Part shown: positions 1 through 5,052 of the stretch, in pieces
Layout of the letters: each line of letters starts with the position of its first letter
Position numbering within the stretch: position 1 is the first letter of the stretch
Source: an uncultured Methanomicrobiales archaeon
GTDB lineage: Archaea; Thermoplasmatota; Thermoplasmata; Methanomassiliicoccales; Methanomethylophilaceae
NCBI GenBank assembly: GCA_937892275.1
Contig: CALAVG010000263.1
Coordinates: 1 to 5,713 of the forward strand
Length of the DNA stretch: 5,713 nucleotides
Reading direction: 5' to 3'
Notes under the pieces: generated by a model
Seen by the model: the letters and a program-made list of their open reading frames with translations, nothing else
What the model was told of the DNA's origin: nothing
The model's database searches: none
Position numbers and translations under genes: made by a program

Positions 1-2
1 AT

Positions 3-68
3 GAGGACCTGCCGGGGGAAGAAGCCGAATATGGGTTCGACCCTGCCGAATGGTTCTCGATGTTCTGA
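3..68 (+). CDS. C-terminal end of an unknown protein (partial)
   Basis: Only the last 21 codons are inside the window, in the frame starting at base 3 and ending at TGA 66-68. The readable tail is EDLPGEEAEYGFDPAEWFSMF, an acidic peptide with aromatic residues near its end. Acidic composition, codon choice (GAG, GCC, CTG, TTC) and the terminator-like hairpin just downstream suggest a true gene end rather than a chance frame. The start and all diagnostic domains lie upstream of the window, so no function can be given. It is probably a neighbouring viral gene. Confidence 0.5.
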   Translation, partial: EDLPGEEAEYGFDPAEWFSMF

Positions 69-84
69 CCAAGAACCTAAAAAC

Positions 85-107
85 GGGCCTTCGGGCCCAA
101 ACCTTTT
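85..107 (+). terminator. Hairpin with TTCG loop, possible terminator
   Basis: GGGCC (85-89) pairs with GGCCC (94-98) around a TTCG tetraloop, an especially stable RNA loop. The stem is followed by AAACCTTTT. It lies 16 bases after the stop of the partial first gene and about 23 bases before the ribosome site of the next gene. That position suits transcription termination or a processing boundary. The stem is only five pairs and the T run is short, so termination is a reasonable guess rather than certain. Confidence 0.45.
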
Positions 108-131
108 CCATACATATGTTAGGTGATAACT

Positions 132-536
132 ATGCCGTATGAGAATATCTTGAAAGCAGTGAACAGCGAGGGTAAGTCGCTGTCCACGAAACAGCAGGCG
201 GATAACTACAGCACCTTCTCGGAGCTGATGAAGCAAGGTGTGTATCTTCCGGACCTTTTGAAGAAGATCGACGCCCTGGAGAGCAGGGTGGACGAGATGA
301 GCAAGCCCAAGGAGAATCCGATCGATGCGGAGCTCTTCGCGGTGATGGAGCAGGCGGTCAAAGACGATCCGTCCGTGGCCAACGCCAAGCGCGAGCTGCA
401 GAACGAGAAGACCCGTGTGATCAGCGAGCTGTGCATCAGGGATGAGAGATACAGGGATGCATTCGAGAACTATCGTCATATTGTGAACTCATGTTATGTT
501 CATCTCAAAGAAAGCAGTAATACAGACACGGTGTAA
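132..536 (+). CDS. Unknown helical protein, 134 residues
   Basis: I do not recognise this family. The start is set at ATG 132 because AGGTGAT (121-127), a near-perfect match to the 16S rRNA tail, sits four bases upstream. A GTG at 123 lies inside that ribosome site and is not a credible start. The protein is charged and predicted mostly helical. A heptad-like stretch around residues 39-56 (LPDLLKKIDALESRVDEM) may be a short coiled coil, followed by a proline-containing linker and a long charged helix at about 65-120. There is no signal peptide, membrane segment or cysteine motif. Its place before tail genes makes a structural or assembly role possible. It does not show the features expected of the DGR accessory protein Avd. 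The last 40 bases are more AT-rich than the rest. Confidence 0.7.
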   Translation: MPYENILKAVNSEGKSLSTKQQADNYSTFSELMKQGVYLPDLLKKIDALESRVDEMSKPKENPIDAELFAVMEQAVKDDPSVANAKRELQNEKTRVISELCIRDERYRDAFENYRHIVNSCYVHLKESSNTDTV

Positions 537-978
537 AATCAGATATACTAAAATACCTCACCATAAACGCATCCTTACATGCTAGGACACGGCACGTCCA
601 ATTGGAGAATGGGCAGAAATTACAGGGATAAATGCTAAAACAATACAATGTAGGATTGATCGTTATGGATGGACAATCGAAAGAGCACTCACAGAACCAG
701 TACACCGTAAAAAGAAAGCCAAAGCCGCGCCCGGAGAATGAGCTCCTGAGATATGCCACGACCAAAAGGGGCGCATATAGGCTGAAAAGGACCTTCAGGG
801 CCGCGAAGCGTCGCAGCCTGTGATGGCTGGGAGGCCTGCCGCGCGACCTCGCCTTGTATTCGTATTGTACGGAGCGGGTCTCGCAGCGGGCCATATGCTT
901 CATCATAAAAGGAGTGGAGCAGTCGCACATGTCCTTGTTACAGTACGGGCACTTGAAGGGAACGCCGTGCACGATCAT
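505..978 (-). CDS. Small C2HC zinc-finger / AT-hook-like protein, copy A, with doubtful C-terminal extension
   Basis: The start (CAT at 976-978) is supported by a TATA box centred about 25 bases upstream, the spacing expected for a leaderless archaeal transcript. Residues C10, C13, H28 and C32 form a C-x2-C-x14-H-x3-C zinc-binding pattern. A YEY and then RGRP (residues 46-49), the core of an AT-hook, follow. The same residues at the same positions occur in the minus-strand gene at 5053-5259, so the two are paralogues and probably bind DNA or RNA. That paralogue ends about 18 residues after RGRP, whereas this frame stays open for about another 108. The extra part is hydrophobic and cysteine-rich, overlaps a basic ORF on the other strand, and runs 32 bases into the 132-536 gene. 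I trust roughly the first 55 residues. The rest may be a chance extension after loss of the original 3' end. Confidence 0.6.
   Translation of the reverse strand: MIVHGVPFKCPYCNKDMCDCSTPFMMKHMARCETRSVQYEYKARSRGRPPSHHRLRRFAALKVLFSLYAPLLVVAYLRSSFSGRGFGFLFTVYWFCECSFDCPSITINPTLYCFSIYPCNFCPFSNWTCRVLACKDAFMVRYFSISDFTPCLYYCFL
665..823 (+). CDS. Small, very basic protein of unknown function (possible)
   Basis: ATG 665 would give a 52-residue protein. An in-frame ATG at 632 would add 11 residues. TGATC at 657-661 resembles the archaeal ribosome site and favours 665. The product has many Lys and Arg residues (KRKPKPRP, then TKRGAYRLKRTFRAAKRRSL), suggesting nucleic-acid binding, but no known fold is visible. 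Codon choice (AAG, AGG, GCC, CTG) resembles the confident genes. It is antisense to the C-terminal half of the minus-strand zinc-finger frame at 505-978. At most one of the two readings is likely to be real in the overlap, and this one seems more natural there. Confidence 0.4.
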   Translation: MDGQSKEHSQNQYTVKRKPKPRPENELLRYATTKRGAYRLKRTFRAAKRRSL

Positions 979-997
979 AGAATTAACTCAAAATTCC

Positions 998-1008
998 AAT
1001 ATATAAAT
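998..1008. promoter_or_regulatory. Shared bidirectional TATA box
   Basis: AATATATAAAT is nearly symmetrical and stands in an AT-rich pocket between two divergent genes. Its centre (about 1003) lies 25 bases from the first base of the minus-strand zinc-finger start (978). It lies 26 bases from an ATG at 1029 on the plus strand. Archaeal TATA boxes are centred about 26 bases before the transcript start. It therefore predicts a leaderless zinc-finger mRNA and a plus-strand transcript starting near 1029, with about a 74-base leader before the DGR target gene. Confidence 0.55.
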
Positions 1009-1102
1009 GCGTCGAACATTTTCCTTATATGCTCTGCCGACAATGCCCTATACGAAGGTCTCGTGCGGGCTGTGTCCGGACGGGGCCGGGAAGTGATCAT
1101 AA

Positions 1103-2962
1103 ATGATAATTAATACGATAGGTGGCGGGTCCGGAGGCGGAGCCGTCGCGGTCATAGATGTGGATGTGACGCTGTCCGCCGGGACAGGCGACGTATCAGG
1201 TATATCTATATCCGCTACGGCGCCCGGTCAGGCCACTCTCAGCGGTACCACGGATAGTTCGGGCAAAGTGCAGCTGACCAATGCCGTCGCCGGTGCGACA
1301 TACACCGTGACCGGTTCAAAAACGGATTACACCGTCTCTACGGGAACAGTCAAGATCGAGCACCTTTCGAACTCTGTCTCTCTGACCACGATGAAATCGG
1401 CGACGGTGACCGTCACGGTCACCGATGCACAATCGGGCTCGGTGTCCGGACTCACAGTGGTGGGTTCCGGCGCGGCATCCGTCAGCGCCGTGACCAACAG
1501 CTCCGGAAAGGCGACATTCAGCCTCTCCGTGGCCGGAGCATACAGTTTCACTCTAGCGTCCGGCAGTATCCCGACAGGTGGGTCGGCGTCCACATATACG
1601 GTGACCGTGGAGCCCGGCGGAGTATACAGCGACGGAGTCGTGGCGATAACATATGGCTACGGCTTCGCAGCGGTGCAGATCGCCATCAACACAGCAGGTA
1701 CTGAGTCGAGATGCGAATATCCTCAGACCATCATGGTCAACGGTTCTCCCGTGTCCAATTCCGCATACGGGTTAGCGCCCGCATTCAATGCCAATGGAGC
1801 TAACTCTTTAGGAACGACAGGAATGACCGGGTTCGACATGGGCGGATGGGCCACGCACAAGATACTCGAAGGCATCAAACCCGTATTGAAGAACGGTACC
1901 ACGTGGTCCGATCTGGGCAAGACAAGTATGGCCACATGGGACACCTCGGAAGGGGACGCATTCACGGAGTTCCCGATCAACTGGCTCGCCATCAAGAATG
2001 ATGGTACGAACATCACCATCATCTTCAGCGACAAGGACGAGCGTCCCGACAGCGATTTCCAGCTCTATGCGTTCGCCAAGGGATGCGACTCATATTCGAA
2101 CGACCAGATCGTCTCAGCATGTGCAAGCGCATCCCTGAGTGCTATCAAGGCATCGGATTCCAACGATTATTTCGCCAACTGCTTCCACATCGGATGCTTC
2201 AAGGCCAACGGTTCGACCGATGGAATATATTCCAGGAGAGGCTCTGCGGAGACGCAGCTGGCATACGCGGCATACTGGCAAGGTGCTAACCGTCGTGGGA
2301 ACGATTATGATTGCGTGAGTTTCCAGCAGTGGACATATCTGCAATGCCTGTTCGTTCTTCTTTACAAGAGCACCAACTCTCAGACCATGCATTCCAACGG
2401 GATCTCCAGCGGTTCCAGGGACACGTCGAATTCCGGGCTTAGTACGACCGCATTCGGGATGGCCGGGAGCGTTGCGAACAAGACGACCGCCAATGCATTC
2501 TTCTGGATAAGGGACCCTTGGGGCGATGCATACAGATACATCGGTGGCCTTTGGAACAGGGCGGGTTCGTCCAGCAAGGCGTATTACTGGTTGCCCAGAC
2601 AGGCCAACAGCAGAGCGTTCAACAATGGTTGGTCTGCCGCATCGTCCGCTGCGACACAGGCAAGTCTCGGAACAGATACGGGTCTGACTGGAAGCGATTC
2701 CGGAGGATACATCAAAACAGTAGCAGGTACGAACTTGGGTGGTTTCTGTCCGACATCCCAATCAGGTGGATCGGCTACAACATACTGGCCCGACTATGGC
2801 AGTGTCGACTACAACTCGTCGGATGCGCTTTTCCCGAATGTCGGTGGTTATTACAGCGACGACGACGACTGTGGGATCTTCTATTGCCGTGTCAACGATT
2901 ACTCGACCTTCTCGTACTCGTACTACGTCGCCTGCCTCTCGTATCGCGGTGGGCACTGGTAA
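1103..2962 (+). CDS. DGR target: tail-fibre-like protein with variable C-type-lectin-like C-terminus
   Basis: The start at ATG 1103 is fixed by AAGTGATC (1091-1098), four bases upstream. The 619-residue product is probably the adhesive tip or fibre of the virion. After a glycine-rich N-terminus (residues 7-13) there are two Ig-like beta domains, about 18-97 and 98-184. Both carry a similar T-x-SSGK...VAGA(T/Y) segment, so they look like internal duplicates. The middle part (about 190-560) is rich in Trp, Tyr, Gly and Ser. It includes a W-x-YLQCLFVLLYKSTNSQ segment near residues 410-426 of the kind I recall from phage proteins with formylglycine-enzyme/C-type-lectin folds. Residues 562-614 are encoded by the variable repeat, and the protein ends RGGHW. 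Varied residues are Tyr, Asp, Ser, Phe, Leu and Arg, as expected on a ligand-binding surface. Retention of an open frame through 20 TR/VR differences suggests selection for function. The fold is inferred from family knowledge; the TR relationship is seen directly. Confidence 0.88.
   Translation: MIINTIGGGSGGGAVAVIDVDVTLSAGTGDVSGISISATAPGQATLSGTTDSSGKVQLTNAVAGATYTVTGSKTDYTVSTGTVKIEHLSNSVSLTTMKSATVTVTVTDAQSGSVSGLTVVGSGAASVSAVTNSSGKATFSLSVAGAYSFTLASGSIPTGGSASTYTVTVEPGGVYSDGVVAITYGYGFAAVQIAINTAGTESRCEYPQTIMVNGSPVSNSAYGLAPAFNANGANSLGTTGMTGFDMGGWATHKILEGIKPVLKNGTTWSDLGKTSMATWDTSEGDAFTEFPINWLAIKNDGTNITIIFSDKDERPDSDFQLYAFAKGCDSYSNDQIVSACASASLSAIKASDSNDYFANCFHIGCFKANGSTDGIYSRRGSAETQLAYAAYWQGANRRGNDYDCVSFQQWTYLQCLFVLLYKSTNSQTMHSNGISSGSRDTSNSGLSTTAFGMAGSVANKTTANAFFWIRDPWGDAYRYIGGLWNRAGSSSKAYYWLPRQANSRAFNNGWSAASSAATQASLGTDTGLTGSDSGGYIKTVAGTNLGGFCPTSQSGGSATTYWPDYGSVDYNSSDALFPNVGGYYSDDDDCGIFYCRVNDYSTFSYSYYVACLSYRGGHW
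2786..2943 (+). repeat. DGR variable repeat (VR)
   Basis: This 158-base segment at the 3' end of the target gene aligns without gaps to 3190-3347 (constant offset 404). By hand count there are 20 mismatches, all where the template has A: nine to T, eight to G, three to C. None of the roughly 110 non-A template positions differs. The 3' end is a GC-rich, A-poor identical run, GTCGCCTGCCTC (2927-2938), which fits the initiation-of-mutagenic-homing role. The first non-A mismatch after the repeat is at 2944. Confidence 0.95.
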
Positions 2963-2968
2963 GTGCCC
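2951..2968 (+). other. Hairpin/cruciform immediately after VR
   Basis: GGGCAC (2951-2956) pairs perfectly with GTGCCC (2963-2968) around a six-base loop TGGTAA that contains the last codon and stop of the target gene. In RNA, three outer pairs (two G-U, one G-C) could extend it. It begins 12 bases after the GC-rich end of VR. In the Bordetella phage DGR a hairpin/cruciform a few bases after VR raises homing efficiency. Position and symmetry support the same role here. An alternative is a simple transcript-end hairpin. Confidence 0.6.
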
Positions 2969-2978
2969 GTCCGCGCTT

Positions 2979-3063
2979 CCGCCCGTCAGGGCGGCCAAAC
3001 CCTTTCCAATAAAGGGTGGGGCCTTGGCCCCGCCCGTCCTTTCCCCTTTGCCGGAGGCAAAGG
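2979..3063 (+). terminator. Cluster of GC-rich hairpins after the target gene
   Basis: Several perfect stems follow one another: CCGCCC/GGGCGG with loop GTCA (2979-2994); ACCCTTT/AAAGGGT with loop CCAAT (2999-3017); an overlapping, stronger alternative with GGGGCC/GGCCCC at 3018-3031 that extends to 3014-3035 with one wobble; and CCTTTGCC/GGCAAAGG with loop GGA (3045-3063). C/T-rich tracts such as CCTTTCCCCTTT separate the last two. This would be a robust 3' end for the target mRNA, or could mark the 5' border of the template RNA. The 2999-3017 and 3014-3035 stems are mutually exclusive. Confidence 0.5.
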
Positions 3064-3189
3064 TTACATATACTGCTTCTGCAATCATGTCATCGAGGGA
3101 GACTCTTGGAATTTATGCTGGACCGCATATCTAATCTAGGCAACAGGGCACAGGGCGCTTCTTGCTCGCTTGTCGGTTCGGGGTTTTCA

Positions 3190-3347
3190 TGGCCCGACAA
3201 TGGAAATGTCAACTACAACTCGTCGAATGCGAATTTCCCGAATGTCGGTGGTAATTACAACAACGACGACAACTGTGGGATCTTCTATTGCAATGTCAAC
3301 AATAACTCGACCAACTCGAACTCGAACTACGTCGCCTGCCTCACGTA
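3190..3347 (+). repeat. DGR template repeat (TR)
   Basis: This is the invariant donor copy matching VR at 2786-2943. About 48 of its 158 bases are adenine. Read in the target frame it encodes 18 Asn codons (all AAC or AAT), of which 15 differ in VR. AAY codons are the hallmark of DGR templates: adenine mutation at the first two positions yields many residues but never a stop. It sits between the target gene and the reverse transcriptase on the same strand, the usual order. The copy is non-coding by function even though its frame is open. Confidence 0.95.
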
Positions 3348-3539
3348 CCTTATAAGGCTCATGTCCGGAGCCTTCATATCTCACATTCCACCCCTGTTCT
3401 GGGGATGGACAGTCTCTGTGGCCTCATCTCTTGATGAAATACTCGGTCTCCCGTTCTACAGCGCTTTGGTACCCTCCGAAAGGAGCGAGGGAAGAAGCGC
3501 CGACAAGGATACGAGGGAGGGATACCTATCTGTAAAAGG
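3348..3539 (+). ncRNA. Structured spacer between TR and reverse transcriptase (probable 3' part of the DGR RNA)
   Basis: No credible gene fits here, but at least four stem-loops do. AAGGCTC/GAGCCTT with a seven-base loop (3354-3374) begins seven bases after TR. TCCACCCC pairs with GGGG-A-TGGA with one bulged A (3387-3409). TCATC/GATGA has loop TCTT (3424-3437). GCGCTT/AAGCGC (3461-3466 with 3495-3500) encloses CTCC-GAAA-GGAG (3474-3485), a GNRA-type tetraloop. In the Bordetella phage DGR the roughly 140-base spacer after TR is part of the RNA and is needed for cDNA priming. A similar role is inferred here from position and structure. GGGAGGGAT at 3515-3523 is a ribosome-site match ahead of the next gene. 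Confidence 0.55.
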
Positions 3540-4610
3540 GTGAAGTATCTCGACGACGGACGTACCCTCTACGAGCATATATGCGACGGGGATAATATCA
3601 GGGAAGCGATCCAACTCGCATGCAAAGACCATGCCCATGACCCTGCAGTTATAGCCATAAGGGAGGACCCCGAGCCTTATGTGAAAGAGATATAGGGCCT
3701 CCTATGCAGTAAGAGCTTCCATTATTCCGCTTTCAAGAGGAGGCTGATATGGGAGAGAGGCAAACAGAGGGATCTGTGCTTCACCAACACCATGCCCGAC
3801 CGTATAATCCAGCACTGCGTCTTCAACATCGTTACGCCGATACTCCATGGCTCTATGACCAAGGATGAGTATGCCGCGATCAAGGGAAGAGGCGTCCAGC
3901 GCGGTGTCACCGCTGTCTATAAGGCGATGCGTGGGGATCCCGCCGGCACGAGATATGTGGAAACACTAGATGTGAAGAAGTTCTTCGACAATATCGACAG
4001 GGACATCCTATTTGATATGATCAAGAAGAAGATCAAATGCCATGACACGCTGGAGATCCTGCACACCATCATCTTCGACACTCCAGGTAAGCTCGGCCTG
4101 CCGATAGGGTTGTATTCATCGCAGATCCTTAGCGTGTTCTACCTGAGCGGATTGGACCACTACTGCAAGGAGAAACTAGGTATCAGGTGGTATTTCCGCT
4201 ATATGGATGACATATTGATATTCGCTCCGGACAAGAGGCTGCTCCACCATTATCGCGTGATGATCGCCAACTTCCTTGCCAAGCTCAAACTCAGACTCAA
4301 GGATAACTGGGCCGTGTTCCCTGTATCCAAGCGCAGGGTCGATTTCATAGGCTATGTGATCGACCATAAAGGCATCGCACTCAGGAAGAAGATCCGTAAG
4401 GCGTATATCAGGTCCTGCAATCTGATCGTATGGTGCATCAGGCATCACGTTAGATACACAGACCATATGATCCGTTCCAAGACTTCCTACGAAGGTTTTC
4501 AGACATGGTGTACCTTGGGAGACTTGGTGGAGATCCAAAGCTCCCGTGTCGGATTCTATATGAATGCGCCCGAGGAATTTTGGGTTGAAGACTTCGCAAG
4601 ACCGTCATAA
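3540..4610 (+). CDS. DGR reverse transcriptase with an in-frame amber (TAG) codon
   Basis: This enzyme would copy TR RNA into adenine-mutated cDNA. From GTG 3540 the frame gives 356 residues if the TAG at codon 52 is read, close to the 328-residue Bordetella phage enzyme. Homology clearly spans the TAG: before it, TLYEHICDGDNIREA matches the usual N-terminal helix; after it come FHYSAFKRRLIWERGKQR and then MPDRIIQHCVFNIVTPIL. The catalytic Asp of LDVKKFFDNID is residue 144. GLPIGLYSSQ (186-195) carries the GxxxSQ signature that separates DGR enzymes from group II intron types. RYMDD (220-224) is the active site, and FIGY (269-272) follows. If TAG is a stop, only a 272-residue piece from ATG 3792 remains, missing the first fingers region. 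GTG 3540 is preferred because the product then begins at the family N-terminus, although the GGGAGGGAT ribosome site is 16 bases away. The stop is TAA. Confidence 0.9.
3693..3695 (+). other. In-frame TAG codon, candidate pyrrolysine or other sense readthrough
   Basis: The codon is position 52 of the reverse transcriptase, in the context KEI-X-GLL, a segment where related enzymes have a polar helix residue (Gln or Lys is common). The frame before and after it is intact and family-like. No other visible gene in the window ends in TAG: stops are TGA at 68 and 823, TAA at 536, 2962, 4610 and 5047, and TGA and TAA for the two minus-strand genes. This TAG avoidance fits pyrrolysine-decoding methanogens. 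A plain nonsense mutation or an assembly error remains possible. ATAGG (3692-3696) can pair with CCTAT (3701-3705) over the codon. Confidence 0.6.
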
Positions 4611-4613
4611 AGA

Positions 4614-4620
4614 TTTATAG
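4614..4620 (+). promoter_or_regulatory. TATA-like box before the tail chaperone gene
   Basis: TTTATAG lies just after the reverse transcriptase stop. Its centre at about 4617 predicts a transcript start near 4643. That would make the TTG at 4646 nearly leaderless, or leave about 12 bases before ATG 4655. No convincing ribosome site is seen, which also fits a leaderless start. Readthrough from the upstream genes could express it as well. Confidence 0.4.
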
Positions 4621-4645
4621 TGAGAAAGCAGATACACGGTCAGAG

Positions 4646-5047
4646 TTGAAGCATATGCAATTCAGAAAAGATGTCAGATCAAATTTCCGTCAGCCCGAGG
4701 TCGAGCATAACAGCGGATCGGTGTACGTGAGATGCAATTTCGTCAAGTCCACTGAATCAACCGATGACAGGACGTCCGACATATGGACGTACGACGAGTA
4801 CTTCATGTCGGAGGACGAGTACAACGATGTTCAGGTCGGAAGATTCTCGGAGTGGACCGATACGCTCTGCTCGGTGAGGAGAGCATATCTCTACCGTATC
4901 GCCGACGACCACATCGCGAAGTACACTACGGATGTGCCCGATGAGACCAAGCGCAACCTCTGGGTCAACTATAAGGCTGCCGTACGTGCAACACAGGACC
5001 AGCCCGGCTATCCGATGGATGTCACATATCCGGATTTCCCCGAGTAA
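4646..5047 (+). CDS. Phage tail assembly chaperone-like protein
   Basis: The 133-residue product (130 if it starts at ATG 4655 instead of TTG 4646) resembles small tail proteins that follow fibre genes. The C-terminal third is diagnostic: an Arg-rich helix (VRRAYLYRIADDHI), a Thr/Asp linker, then RNLWVNYKAAVRATQDQPGYP and DVTYPDFPE. It parallels the tail assembly chaperone family (Phage_tail_APC-type), whose ends read roughly W..YR..LR....QPGFP..V.WP. The middle WTYDEYFMSEDEYNDVQ recalls phage tail proteins with a W-x-YDE...EEY segment. It should act transiently in the cytoplasm, helping fibres or tails assemble. Its place after the diversified fibre and the reverse transcriptase suits that. 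There is no membrane segment or signal peptide. The family call is from motif memory; a profile search would settle it. Confidence 0.65.
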   Translation: MKHMQFRKDVRSNFRQPEVEHNSGSVYVRCNFVKSTESTDDRTSDIWTYDEYFMSEDEYNDVQVGRFSEWTDTLCSVRRAYLYRIADDHIAKYTTDVPDETKRNLWVNYKAAVRATQDQPGYPMDVTYPDFPE

Positions 5048-5052
5048 ACATC

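Noticed and set aside
1029..1106. Possible 25-residue leaderless peptide (MLCRQCP...) overlapping the fibre start by ATGA; an alternative short frame ends SCGLCPDGAGK at 1096
   Set aside because: The start position fits the TATA box, but both peptides are too short to support as genes; one may be a coupling leader or a gene remnant.
820..1113. Plus-strand frame of 97 codons opposite zinc-finger gene A
   Set aside because: It is antisense to the conserved zinc finger and covers the TATA box and the ribosome site of the fibre gene.
2114..2761. Minus-strand frame of 215 codons inside the target gene
   Set aside because: It is antisense to the well-supported fibre gene and has Cys/Arg-rich shadow composition with no start signals.
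2518..3134. Two plus-strand frames overlapping the end of the fibre gene
   Set aside because: Out-of-frame shadows with Arg-rich low-complexity products, crossing VR and the hairpin cluster.
3120..3189. Weak resemblance of the bases before TR to the target gene just before VR
   Set aside because: Only scattered matches such as G-SG-F before WPD; the alignment breaks at 3188, so no extended repeat can be supported.
3016..3543. Open frame of 175 codons running through TR
   Set aside because: Its central part is the template repeat read in the target frame; it begins inside hairpin sequence and the flanks show no family signal. TR is non-coding by function.
4176..4538. Minus-strand frame inside the reverse transcriptase
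   Set aside because: Antisense to catalytic motifs of a confident gene; no promoter or ribosome site.
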